DNA of 27,628 nucleotides, taken from assembly GCA_050486105.1 (NCBI GenBank), contig JBJHCR010000047.1:1-27628 (forward strand), given 5' to 3'. Under the pieces are notes generated by a model, which was not told where the DNA came from, ran no database searches, and worked only from the letters and a program-made list of their open reading frames with translations. Positions within the stretch are counted from its first letter, which is position 1. Every line of letters starts with the position of its first letter. A program made the position numbers and the translations under genes. This DNA comes from JAEXNA01 sp050486105. Its GTDB lineage: Bacteria > Vulcanimicrobiota > Xenobia > Xenobiales > JADMJV01. This document shows, in pieces, positions 14,611 to 22,232 of this stretch.

Positions 14611-14636
14611 GGGGAGCTTGAGCTGAGAGTCTCCCC
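14611..14636 (-). terminator. Possible terminator of the gene upstream
   Basis: On the minus strand GGGGAG (14636-14631) pairs with CTCCCC (14616-14611) around a 14-base loop, followed by TGTTTG. It sits 18 bases past the TGA at 14654 that ends the out-of-frame continuation of the next gene. A weak call. Confidence 0.25.
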
Positions 14637-14653
14637 CCCGCACAAGGGCCAGT

Positions 14654-14935
14654 TCAGCTTCTGCCGCTTGGGCCCGGGTGGGCACCGTAGTCCTCTCCAG
14701 CCAGACGCTCCGGGTGCAGCCAGGCTTGAGTGCTCTTCTCAAGGTCAATGAGCAGCAGTTCAGGGGTGGCGATGAGAGCGGACTGCCTCTCCCTTTCACC
14801 CAGGGCGTCACAGCCAAGGTAGGCCGAGGTCACCTCAAGCCAAGAGCCAGCCCACCTCAGAGTTGGCGGCAGGATTACTTTCTCCCCGGACCACCTGGGC
14901 TCGACCACTTTGGTTCGCTCCCAGCTTATCGTATA
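14654..14935 (-). other. Out-of-frame C-terminal continuation of the unknown gene (probable frameshift)
   Basis: A different minus-strand frame continues past the stop at 14835 to TGA 14654 and looks coding: WERTKVVEPRWSGEKV, then TLRWAGSWLEVTSAYLGC, then SALIATPELLLIDLEKST and WLHPERLAGEDYG. Its codons prefer G or C in the third position, like real genes here, while the same frame before about 14935 does not look coding. The best explanation is a one-base frameshift, real or a sequencing error, near 14890-14940. Read together, the two frames would give a protein of about 430 residues. A separate overlapping small gene is the alternative. Confidence 0.5.
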
Positions 14936-15953
14936 GCCTAATACGCTGAGTAAACACCGGAGAATTGGGGTCGAGTTTCTTGTTCGGAAGCTGAGGCATG
15001 GGGATGCCGGCCATGTTCGGTTTCCGATCGTAAAAGGCCTCAACAAAACCTGTACGCTTATCCAACACCGTAACAAAGCGGTCATCGATTCCCCCGAAAA
15101 TTGCGTAGTTGGGATCGTCGGCAAACTCTGCGGGTCGCTTGCCGACCAGTCTCTCTACGGCTCGACCCTTGGGGCGAACGCCGAAGACAGATACGTCGGG
15201 CACGGCATTGCGCATAGCCACCCCCATCATGTTGGCCGTGCCCTTGGAAAAAAAGGCTGTTCCTCGATCGCCTGCTTCCTGTTGCCAAAAATCAATGAAT
15301 TGTACGTTTCCTGGAAAGAGTTCTCCCATGCCCTTATCTTTCCAGACCTTGCGATCGATAGCTCGAAACTGGGCATCGGTCAGCCGACCGGTGCCGCCCT
15401 CTTCTAGGTCCTTGTGAATCCCATCGATAGTGGCTTGCACAATGTCGGTTGAGAACTGGTCAAGAGGAATGTTGTAGCGCTGAGGCCCGGCGGAGTCCTG
15501 GGCAGCGCTGTTGCCGGCGAGCGCGCCCGACCCCCAGATCCCGGTGTACGTGGTGATCTGGGTCTGAACCAGAATCTGGTCGTTGCCCAACTCTTTGTAG
15601 AGCTCTAGGTAGGCTCCACCTCGGTCGCCTTCATCGAGCTTGCTCTGGGCTCGTTCTAGCACCTCTGTTGGCACTTTGGATTTTCGCTGAGCCTCAGAAA
15701 GAACAACTGGCCTGAGCACCGGCCGATATCCCTCAGTCTGGTGCAATGGGGAGTCACTCTCGATCGAGGCTGGCCCACGCTCGAAAAGTTCAGATGAGGT
15801 TGGATTCCCCCCGTCGATAGACTGACGCTCTCCATCCCCCGAAACGACTGTCTGGGGTTTCAAGCCCGCAACTTGGCCTAGTTCCCCCGGGTGAGCTGGC
15901 CCCAACTTTCTGGAATGCGTGCGCAGCTGTCCCAACAAAAGATTGGTCTTCAC
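14835..15953 (-). CDS. Hypothetical protein, protease-group neighbour, C-terminus possibly frameshifted
   Basis: 372 residues as the frame stands. GTG 15953 is chosen because AAGGAG lies five to six bases upstream and a good promoter precedes it. The first 100 residues are Ser/Pro/Gly-rich and probably disordered. After SKVPTEVLERAQSKLDE comes a folded region with ALAGNSAAQDSAGPQRYN, DGIHKDLEEGG, ELFPGNVQFIDFWQQE, GTAFFSKGTANMMGVAM, DRFVTVLDKRTGF and PMPQLPNKKLDPNSP. I recognise no family or catalytic motif. It has no signal peptide. It lies between the S8 protease and the calpain-like gene, from which it is divergent. The final residues (NQSGRAQVVRGES) may be out of frame; see the continuation at 14654. 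Confidence 0.65.
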   Translation of the reverse strand: MKTNLLLGQLRTHSRKLGPAHPGELGQVAGLKPQTVVSGDGERQSIDGGNPTSSELFERGPASIESDSPLHQTEGYRPVLRPVVLSEAQRKSKVPTEVLERAQSKLDEGDRGGAYLELYKELGNDQILVQTQITTYTGIWGSGALAGNSAAQDSAGPQRYNIPLDQFSTDIVQATIDGIHKDLEEGGTGRLTDAQFRAIDRKVWKDKGMGELFPGNVQFIDFWQQEAGDRGTAFFSKGTANMMGVAMRNAVPDVSVFGVRPKGRAVERLVGKRPAEFADDPNYAIFGGIDDRFVTVLDKRTGFVEAFYDRKPNMAGIPMPQLPNKKLDPNSPVFTQRIRLYDKLGANQSGRAQVVRGESNPAANSEVGWLLA

Positions 15954-15971
15954 GAAAACTCCTTGTCAGAG

Positions 15972-16000
15972 ATTATAGTCCGAGGAAGGGCTGACGTCCA
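15972..16000 (-). promoter_or_regulatory. Sigma70-type promoter
   Basis: On the minus strand TGGACG (16000-15995) is followed after 17 bases by a perfect TATAAT (15977-15972), then AAGGAG and the GTG start at 15953. Spacing and order are those expected for a promoter with a very short leader. Confidence 0.5.
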
Positions 16001-16127
16001 GTTTGCTTTGCCAGGTATTTCAGAGACAAGGCGACCACACTAAACAACTTGGGGGTCCTATTCGTTTGAGTTGATCGTCCCTCTCGATTGGCCAAACGAG
16101 CGGTTCTCTGCGGCTGGCTTTGGAGGA

Positions 16128-16184
16128 ATGAATTTGGTTTTCATGTTTGTAACACCTGACAGCCCCCTGCAAGATAGACTTTGA
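16128..16184 (+). other. Possible leader ORF upstream of the calpain-like gene
   Basis: A short frame, MNLVFMFVTPDSPLQDRL from ATG 16128 or TTG 16134, ends at TGA 16184, two bases before ATG 16187. GGAGG at 16122-16126 is 7 bases ahead of the TTG. The calpain start itself has no ribosome site, so it may be translated by coupling. The junction TGAGCATG is the same as at the MFS gene. The peptide is too short to call a gene with confidence. Confidence 0.2.
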
Positions 16185-16186
16185 GC

Positions 16187-17278
16187 ATGCGCATCAGTCC
16201 TGGGTATACACCAAACCTTCCCGGTCGGAACACCACTCCCGCATCGGATTCGCTCCTCCCGGAAGGTCGAGTTCTCGAGGAACTAAAGAAGAATTTTGAC
16301 CGCTGGGACCGCGATGGCAACGGACAGCTCAGCTGGTCAGAGGTGCGCCACGGTGTTGCCGACCCGAACATAAAGGGGGAGGAGGCCGTGGCGTTGGCCA
16401 CCCTTTATACCCTGCTGGAGCAAGACAGTGTGTCCCGGGGTCTGGAACGGAAATCCCCGGTACCGCTCGATCGCCTTTGGGACCTCTACCACGATTACAC
16501 CGACGAAGAGGACCGACCCATCGCTGACAGCCTTTATGTCAAGTATAGTGCCAAACTGGGACACGCCGCATCGGAACTGTTTCCTCAAGGACTGCCGAAC
16601 GCTCATCGAGCCAAACAGGGAACCGGCCCCAGTTGTGGTTTTCTGGCCCCCACTTTTGCCCAGGCCCTAAACGACCCCAATCGGGTGAAGAACGCGATCT
16701 CCGAACTCGAGGATGGCAGCTTCCAAGTGCAATTTCCTGGGTTATCGAAACCTATAACCGTGAGCCCTCTCACCGATACCGAAAAGGCCCTTTTTGCCAC
16801 AGCTGAGGACAACGGAGCCTGGATCGGGGTGCTTGAGAAAGCCTGGGGAACCCACCAATCCCAAAGAAATCCCCTGGCCGCCTTTGAGATGTCCACCTAT
16901 CCCGAGGAAGCCATCAGTGCCTGGACCGCCGGACCGGCCACCACCACCCAAATCCCCAAGAACCCTAAGGGGTACAGAAAGGGAGAACTGCCCGCTTTTC
17001 TGCGCACAACTCAACGAGAACTCGCAGCCAACGGAATTGCAGTGGCCTGGACCCGCTTCGAAGGATTGACCGAAGAGAATTTGGTACCTGGACACGCTTA
17101 CACCTTGATGGGAGTGAATCAGCAAACCGGCACCGTCACCTTGCGCAACCCCTGGGGTCGCCTTGAACCTGCCGACAGCGAGGGAAAGCCCCTGGACGGA
17201 ACTGATGACGGCCTCTTCGAATACCCTCTAGAGAAGTTCACCGTAAACTTCGGACAGATCGCCCGCCAAAAGAGCTGA
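16187..17278 (+). CDS. Calpain-like cysteine protease with N-terminal EF-hand
   Basis: 363 residues from ATG 16187; TTG 16181 is also in frame. An EF-hand loop DRDGNGQLSWSE starts at residue 41 in a helix-loop-helix. The C2 (calpain) catalytic set follows: Cys150 in GTGPSCGFLA, His303 in PGHAYTLMGV and Asn321 in LRNPWGR. The Trp that normally follows the Cys in calpains is Gly here. There is no signal peptide, and the first 30 residues are Pro/Ser-rich. Calpains in animals are cytosolic calcium-dependent proteases. Bacterial versions exist but are scattered, and the EF-hand fits a calcium-responsive enzyme. It is divergent from the unknown gene at 15953, with the S8 protease beyond. The next gene, a luciferase-like oxidoreductase, starts 47 bases downstream and is probably unrelated. 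Confidence 0.88.
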   Translation: MRISPGYTPNLPGRNTTPASDSLLPEGRVLEELKKNFDRWDRDGNGQLSWSEVRHGVADPNIKGEEAVALATLYTLLEQDSVSRGLERKSPVPLDRLWDLYHDYTDEEDRPIADSLYVKYSAKLGHAASELFPQGLPNAHRAKQGTGPSCGFLAPTFAQALNDPNRVKNAISELEDGSFQVQFPGLSKPITVSPLTDTEKALFATAEDNGAWIGVLEKAWGTHQSQRNPLAAFEMSTYPEEAISAWTAGPATTTQIPKNPKGYRKGELPAFLRTTQRELAANGIAVAWTRFEGLTEENLVPGHAYTLMGVNQQTGTVTLRNPWGRLEPADSEGKPLDGTDDGLFEYPLEKFTVNFGQIARQKS

Positions 17279-17325
17279 GGATCTGGCTCAAAGGGTCCTC
17301 CCACCCTGGACCCGAAGGCGCCGAT

Positions 17326-18324
17326 ATGAAGATTGGTGCGTTTGTTCCGCAAGGTTGGAGGCTGGATCTGGTTGAGGTTCCGGCCGGGCACGAGCAATGG
17401 CTCCGGGTGGTGAAGTCCGCCCAAGAGTTGGAGCGCCTGGGATACGACAGTCTATGGGTGTATGACCACTTTCACACGGTGCCCAGAGCTTTACCTGAAG
17501 CCACCTTCGAAGCCTGGACTCTGTCTGCCGGCCTAGCCGCAGTTACCTCTAAGATTCGGATAGGCCAGATGTGTGGCTGCAACATCTATCGCCCACCCGC
17601 CCTATTGGCGAAGATCTCCGCCAACGTGGACGTCATTTCCAACGGCCGCTTAGACTTTGGTTTGGGGGCGGGCTGGTACGAGCACGAAACGGTGGCTTAC
17701 GGCTATCCTTTTGAGAGACCGGCGGTGCGCATCGGTCAACTCGACGAAGCCATACAGATCGTCCGGGGCATGTGGACCGAAGACTACTTTGCCTTCTCCG
17801 GCCAGCACTATCAGGTCGGACAGGGTGTGGTGAAGGACTACTCAGGGCAACGGGAGGACCTCCAAGGTGCCATCAACCATCCCAAACCGGTGCAAACGCC
17901 GCATCCACCCTTGTGGATTGCCGGCGGCGGTGAGCAATTGACCTTGAGGACCGTTGCTCGCTACGCCAACTATTCCAACTATGGTGGCGGCTTGGAAACC
18001 GTGCAGCATAAGAACCGGGTGTTGGACCAGCATTGCGAAAACATCGGTCGGGACCCTAAAGAGATCCTCCGCAGCACTAACCTCAACCTATTTATGGGAG
18101 AGGACAGCCAATTGGAAGAATTGCTCTCCCGACGAGGTCGCAGCCGGGCGGAAATCCAAAGTTTGCTCTCCATGCTCGGTCCTCGAGAACCCCAAGCGGT
18201 GGTCGAACTGCTCAAGACCTATGCCAAAGAGGCCGACATCGACTACGCCATCATCTATTTTCCGGATATTGGCGTTGGGCCCTCTGCCCAGCGCTTCGCC
18301 GAGGAAGTGCGCCCTCATCTTTAG
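17326..18324 (+). CDS. LLM-class flavin/F420-dependent oxidoreductase
   Basis: 332 residues, the usual length for luciferase-like monooxygenase-fold enzymes using FMNH2 or F420. Family marks are MKIGAFVPQG at the first strand, AQELERLGYDSLWVYDHFH, AAVTSKIRIGQMCGCNIYRPPALLAK, the typical DVISNGRLDFGLGAGWYEHE and the C-terminal TPHPPLWIAGGGEQLTLR. It resembles the F420-dependent LLM group (TIGR-type 'LLM class F420-dependent') most, but the cofactor cannot be decided from sequence here, and the substrate is unknown. ATG 17326 is preceded by GAAGG. It runs in the same direction as the calpain-like gene and the HAMP gene. Confidence 0.9.
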   Translation: MKIGAFVPQGWRLDLVEVPAGHEQWLRVVKSAQELERLGYDSLWVYDHFHTVPRALPEATFEAWTLSAGLAAVTSKIRIGQMCGCNIYRPPALLAKISANVDVISNGRLDFGLGAGWYEHETVAYGYPFERPAVRIGQLDEAIQIVRGMWTEDYFAFSGQHYQVGQGVVKDYSGQREDLQGAINHPKPVQTPHPPLWIAGGGEQLTLRTVARYANYSNYGGGLETVQHKNRVLDQHCENIGRDPKEILRSTNLNLFMGEDSQLEELLSRRGRSRAEIQSLLSMLGPREPQAVVELLKTYAKEADIDYAIIYFPDIGVGPSAQRFAEEVRPHL

Positions 18325-18454
18325 GCCGCACCTGGCGAAAACTCGAGACTCCGGAAAGACCCTCTCAGCAGGAAGGATTTGGTCAGTATTAAAGTTTCCC
18401 AGAGAGAAGGGTAGACCGAGCCCTTCATCTACTCGATGGTAGGCTGAACTGGTC

Positions 18455-18925
18455 GTGACTCAAACAAACAAGCGTTCCCTAAAGAATGTCACTCTGACTT
18501 CTAAGTATCACTTTCAGTATGTGGGATCTCTGCTCGCTGTATTGCTGGGCTTTGTATTGCTGGTCTATTTTCTCTTACTCTTTCACTATTATTCGATCAC
18601 TCTTGGGATGGGCGACTTCGACAATTTTTCCTGGACTGCTGTGCTGGGACTCACCTTTATCGCAGGAATCATGGCCTTAGGGCTAAGTGGCGTGGCCGTC
18701 TTGGCTGCCCATCGCATCGCCGGTGTCCACGTGAAACTCAGGAACGTGATGAAGCAGATCGAAGAGGGCGATCTCGATGCCAAGCTGAAGTTTCGAAGCA
18801 CCGACAAACTCGAAGACGTCGAAGAGGCCTTCAACAGCATGATGGCCTCCCTAAGAGCTCGAATTGAGTCAGCTCACGAAAGCGCGAAAGCCGAAGCGAA
18901 TTCACCTAAGCCGGAAGAAGGCTAG
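18455..18925 (+). CDS. Small two-helix membrane protein with a HAMP domain
   Basis: 156 residues from GTG 18455, with a weak ribosome site. Two membrane segments (about 22-48, LLAVLLGFVLLVYFLLLF, and 64-88, TAVLGLTFIAGIMALGLSGV) are followed directly by a HAMP-like linker: HRIAGVHVKLRNVMKQIEEGD, KLKFRSTDKLEDVEEAFNSMM and a short helix. HAMP domains normally connect a sensor to a kinase, cyclase or chemotaxis output domain. Here the protein ends after HAMP and about 25 disordered residues, so it has no output domain. It may pair with a partner encoded elsewhere. It is convergent with the deaminase gene, 4 bases apart. Confidence 0.8.
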   Translation: MTQTNKRSLKNVTLTSKYHFQYVGSLLAVLLGFVLLVYFLLLFHYYSITLGMGDFDNFSWTAVLGLTFIAGIMALGLSGVAVLAAHRIAGVHVKLRNVMKQIEEGDLDAKLKFRSTDKLEDVEEAFNSMMASLRARIESAHESAKAEANSPKPEEG

Positions 18926-18929
18926 AGGG

Positions 18930-19370
18930 CTAAAGTTCGCCGATGTCTTCGGCCCAAAGGGTCGGGTTCTCAGAGATGAAGGTCTCCATCATAGCGATGC
19001 ACTCGGCATCCTCGTAACAAACGACTTCAATCCCGTGCTGCTCCATGAATTCTCGACCACCAGGGAAGGTGGTGGATTCCCCCACAACCACCTTTGGGAT
19101 TTCAAACTGCACTGCAGCGCCTGAACACAAAAAGCAGGGCATCAAGGTGGAGTAGAGCACCGTGCCTTTGTAGCTCCCCAAGCGTCCTCCATTCTGTAGG
19201 CAGTCGATCTCGGCGTGCAGAATAGGGTTGCCCAGCTGCACTCGCTGGTTGTGACCGCGGGCCACGATCTCCCCATCTTTAACCAATACACTGCCAATGG
19301 GAATGCCGCCTGCAGCGGCACCCTTCTTAGCTTCATCGATAGCGGCTTGCAAGAATGGGTCTCGAGTCAT
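18930..19370 (-). CDS. Cytosine/nucleoside deaminase, FCY1-like
   Basis: 146 residues from ATG 19370; an in-frame GTG at 19379 is possible. It is a member of the CMP/dCMP deaminase zinc fold, with His52-Ala-Glu54 (LHAEID) and PCFLC (Cys79, Cys82) as zinc ligands and catalytic Glu. The sequence around it (GGIPIGSVLV, ARGHNQRVQ, KVVVGESTTFPGGREF, ending TLWAEDIGEL) follows the yeast cytosine deaminase FCY1 pattern, including its C-terminal W.EDIGE, more than tadA or cytidine deaminase. The likely reaction is cytosine to uracil plus ammonia in the cytosol, for pyrimidine salvage. It is a single gene; upstream lies the pilT remnant. Confidence 0.85.
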   Translation of the reverse strand: MTRDPFLQAAIDEAKKGAAAGGIPIGSVLVKDGEIVARGHNQRVQLGNPILHAEIDCLQNGGRLGSYKGTVLYSTLMPCFLCSGAAVQFEIPKVVVGESTTFPGGREFMEQHGIEVVCYEDAECIAMMETFISENPTLWAEDIGEL

Positions 19371-19402
19371 AAGCGGCACTTCGAAAAAGCGATCTAGGAC
19401 TC

Positions 19403-19727
19403 CTAGTGCGTTTCTAAGGAGAGCCGAAGACCCTGAGGATCGTTGGCCAGAAAACGAGCTTGGTCTTTGGAAACCTGTTCTGCACTGACCGCTTTGAGCA
19501 GAGTCTGTTCCAGAGTCCGTATTCCCCGCTCAGATCCCGCCTCCATAATCCTGGTGAGGTGGTGCCATGTCCCTTCTCAGAGGAACAATTGCTCAGCCGG
19601 AGTCATCTGCAGTACCTCGAAAACAGGAACCAGACCTCCCACCAATCCGGGCAAGGATCAGGTCGATAGCACCAAGATCCCCAGCAGTTTCTAGAACCCT
19701 TGTCAGCTCAGTGCTCCCAAGTTTCAT
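19403..19727 (-). pseudogene. pilT: Twitching-motility ATPase pilT remnant
   Basis: Both ends of a PilT-type protein remain, but not the core. From ATG 19727 the frame reads KLGSTELTRVLETAGDLGAIDLILARIGG, here in two pieces of a typical PilT N-terminus. It then shifts frame to GLVPVFEVLQMTPAEQLFL and hits a TGA. The same frame continues as TWHHLTRIMEAGSERGIRTLEQ, then AVSAEQVSKDQARFLANDPQ to TAG 19403, which is the PilT C-terminal pattern (..I..G...GM.TLEQ.L..LV..G.VS...A...A.DP). The whole Walker/ASP box ATPase core has been deleted. With one frameshift, one internal stop and the deletion, it is a pseudogene. It lies beside a pilin-like gene on the other strand. Confidence 0.8.
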
Positions 19728-19842
19728 TCGAGAAGTGTAGCAGAAACCAGGGTCAAGATCCGCTGCGCTCCCCTTCCGAAGGAATGGACTTCAGGAATGA
19801 TTAGCGAACAAAACCCCCAGATGGCAGAGAGAGGTCTAGATC

Positions 19843-20331
19843 ATGGCCAAGAAACCGGGAAACACGATTTCGTTAGAAAGAATCTTCACTGTGGTCTGCT
19901 TTACTGTCGGGGTACTAATCCTGGCCGCCCTGCTCGTTCCAGGGTTTCTGGCCGCACGGAAACAGGAAAAACTCACCATTTGTACATCCAACCTAAAGAC
20001 CTTAGGCACCGCCCTTGACCTGTACACTACCGGCCACGACAACCACTATCCGGAGGAACTCGCTCTTTTGGTTCCCGTTTACCTCGATGCTATTCCCATC
20101 TGCCCAGGCGCAGGTCACGACACGTATTCCAAAGCCTACCGAGCGTTGCTGCCCGAGCGCCGGCTGGCGGAGAACGAAGACGGTCCGCAAACGTTGGATC
20201 AACCGGGATACTTTCTGGGCTGCGATGGTCACTTCCACAAAGACATCGGAGTGGCAGTAGGGTATCCTCAGTACAACGACTATCGAGGTTTGATCGAAGG
20301 CCCTCGAGATTCCCGACCTGAACGAAATTAG
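19843..20331 (+). CDS. Type IV pilin-like/GspG-like protein without a canonical prepilin site
   Basis: 162 residues from ATG 19843, with AGAGAGG about eight bases upstream. The N-terminal hydrophobic helix (FTVVCFTVGVLILAALLVPGFLAARKQ) leads into TICTSNLKTLGTALDLYTTGHDNHYPEELALL in two parts and YLDAIPICPGAG, the pattern of pseudopilins of the GspG/PilE type. The usual GF(S/T)L.E prepilin peptidase site is replaced by TISLER, with no Gly at -1 and no Phe at +1, so processing is doubtful. It may stay as a membrane-anchored protein. It lies 115 bases from the pilT remnant and 16 bases before the alpha/beta hydrolase gene, which it may share a transcript with. Confidence 0.8.
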   Translation: MAKKPGNTISLERIFTVVCFTVGVLILAALLVPGFLAARKQEKLTICTSNLKTLGTALDLYTTGHDNHYPEELALLVPVYLDAIPICPGAGHDTYSKAYRALLPERRLAENEDGPQTLDQPGYFLGCDGHFHKDIGVAVGYPQYNDYRGLIEGPRDSRPERN

Positions 20332-20347
20332 GGCTTGCAGGACTCGG

Positions 20348-21202
20348 ATGTCTAGACCACCTTCTCCTCGACAAGTCGAAGTCGTGACATCCCTGGATGG
20401 CTTCCCATTGGGTGTGACCCTATTTCCTGCCTCGGAAGAGTTGGTGATCCTCAGTCCCGCCATGGCGACCCCTCAGCGCTTCTATGAGGGGTTCGCCCGG
20501 CACTTACAGCAGGAAGGGTTCACCGTCCTCACCTACGATTTTCGTGGGGTAGGGAAGTCTGCCCCGGCAAACGGAAGCCTTTGGGGATTCGAAGCTTCCG
20601 TTTCCGATTGGGCCCTGCAGGACATGGAGGCCGTCTTTCGTTGGGCTCGATCGGCTATAGCCCCTCGTCGAATCTATCACTTGGGTCATAGCCTGGGAGG
20701 CCAACTTGCCGGACTCCTGGGAGCAGAGCACAAGGTCGCGGCCATGGTTACGGTTTCGGCTCAAAGCGGATACTGGAAACTCCAGGGAGGTCTGCAGCCG
20801 GCGATGGTACTCTTTCACGTGACCTTCACTCTTCCGATCCTATCCCGACTCTTCGGCTATCTCCCGTGGAGTAGGTTCAGCAAGGCCTGTGACATTCCAA
20901 AAGGTGCCGCAATCCAGTGGGCCCGCTGGTGCAGACACCCGGATTATCTGTTCTCAGACTACAGTTTGCCGTTGCATCGCTATCAAGACTGGCGCGCCCC
21001 CATCCTGGCCTACAGTATTTCTGACGACCACTGGGGAACTTCGCGCTCGGTGGACGCCATGATGAGTAGGTATCCCAAAGTTCAGCGGCACCACTTGGTT
21101 CCCGCAGACTATGGTCTCAAAGCCATCGGACACTTCGGTTTTTTTCGCTCCAACTCAGAACAAATCTGGCAGGAAGTGACCACTTTCTTTCGAGCTCATT
21201 GA
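20348..21202 (+). CDS. Alpha/beta hydrolase (serine aminopeptidase-like)
   Basis: 284 residues from ATG 20348, 16 bases past the pilin-like stop. No signal peptide. An alpha/beta hydrolase core is seen: LVILSPAMATPQRFYEGFA, TVLTYDFRGVGKSAP, nucleophile elbow HLGHSLGGQ (Ser115), a lid with hydrophobic helix (LFHVTFTLPILSRLFGYL), acid near SISDDHWG and a C-terminal His in AIGHFGFF. This layout is the Hydrolase_4 group of cytosolic esterases or lipases that includes proteins annotated as serine aminopeptidase. The substrate is not readable. It faces the Sir2 gene across a 160-base gap in which I see nothing. Confidence 0.88.
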   Translation: MSRPPSPRQVEVVTSLDGFPLGVTLFPASEELVILSPAMATPQRFYEGFARHLQQEGFTVLTYDFRGVGKSAPANGSLWGFEASVSDWALQDMEAVFRWARSAIAPRRIYHLGHSLGGQLAGLLGAEHKVAAMVTVSAQSGYWKLQGGLQPAMVLFHVTFTLPILSRLFGYLPWSRFSKACDIPKGAAIQWARWCRHPDYLFSDYSLPLHRYQDWRAPILAYSISDDHWGTSRSVDAMMSRYPKVQRHHLVPADYGLKAIGHFGFFRSNSEQIWQEVTTFFRAH

Positions 21203-21362
21203 GGGGGAACCCGAGCCATTCTGAGGGAGTTTGCCTGCCCATGAGGTTCAGAAGATTCCTCCTGATTCTGTGTAGTCGCCCAAAGCTGAACGCTGTTCCG
21301 AGACTCCAGCGGAGAAAACGGTTTCGGCATCCCCCCATACATCCCCGCCGGAAGAGGAGCCG

Positions 21363-22124
21363 TCACGGCCTCACCTTCTGAGCCAAACCCTGAACAATGG
21401 CCGGCAGGATCTGACAGAGATCCCCAGACAATCGCACCGTGGCCAAGCGATCGTGGGCGGTTTCTCCGGAGTTGATGATCACGTAGGGAACTCCAAGGTC
21501 AGCGGCTCGGCGAGGCACCGAGGCGGCCGGCTCCACCGAGAGGGTCGAGCCCAAGGCCAACACCAGATCGGCTCTCTCTGCAGCGGCGAAGGCGCGCCAC
21601 ATCAAATTCTCCGGCATAGCTTGCCCAAACGAAATGGTGGCCGTCTTCAGCAATCCACCACAAGGGCAGCGAGGGCAGCTCTTGGTCTTTTTGAACTCGG
21701 CGAAGGCAGGCTCCGGGTCGCTCTGCTCACCACAACTCTGACATTCGACCAGCCTGTTGGTTCCGTGAAGTTCAAGAATGTGATCCTCGCTGTTTCCAGC
21801 TCGATGGTGAAGTCCATCGATATTCTGAGTGACCAAAACATCAAGTTTCCCCAATCGTTCAAGGTTCACCAAGGCCCGATGGGCGGCGTTTGGTTTGGCC
21901 TTCAAGAAGGTGTCGTAACCTTCCAACTTATAGTCCCAGTGCTCCACTCTCTTGGCCTCGTCGGCCATGAACTCATCATAGTAAACGGGCTGACGTTTTT
22001 TCCAGATCCCTTGGGGTCCACGAAAATCGGGAATGCCCGAACCGGTAGACAAGCCTGCGCCGGTGAACACTAAAACTCGCTGGGCGACTTCCAAAAGGCT
22101 GATGACTTGCTCGTGAGTGTCCAT
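21363..22124 (-). CDS. Sir2-family NAD-dependent protein deacylase
   Basis: 253 residues from ATG 22124. Sirtuin motifs are all present: GAGLSTGSGIPDFRGPQGIW (from 22), TQNIDGLHHRAG (from 99), catalytic His120 in LELHGTNR, a zinc module with Cys128/Cys131 and a CPRCPCGG cluster near 150-157, SFGQAMPE, and LALGSTLSVEPAAS with NSGETAHD in the NAD-binding half. It removes acetyl or longer acyl groups from lysines, using NAD. The length and motif set match bacterial sirtuins such as CobB. The acyl specificity cannot be told. It has no operon partner: the GST gene upstream is 109 bases away in the same direction. Confidence 0.93.
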   Translation of the reverse strand: MDTHEQVISLLEVAQRVLVFTGAGLSTGSGIPDFRGPQGIWKKRQPVYYDEFMADEAKRVEHWDYKLEGYDTFLKAKPNAAHRALVNLERLGKLDVLVTQNIDGLHHRAGNSEDHILELHGTNRLVECQSCGEQSDPEPAFAEFKKTKSCPRCPCGGLLKTATISFGQAMPENLMWRAFAAAERADLVLALGSTLSVEPAASVPRRAADLGVPYVIINSGETAHDRLATVRLSGDLCQILPAIVQGLAQKVRP

Positions 22125-22232
22125 ACGTCACCCTTCGCCCTTCATAGGCTGAATCATTTGCTCGGTCAGGGTACGCGAACGCCTGCCCATAAAAGCGGGT
22201 GACTTTCGCCGCCCGGCAATTGTCGACCGACC

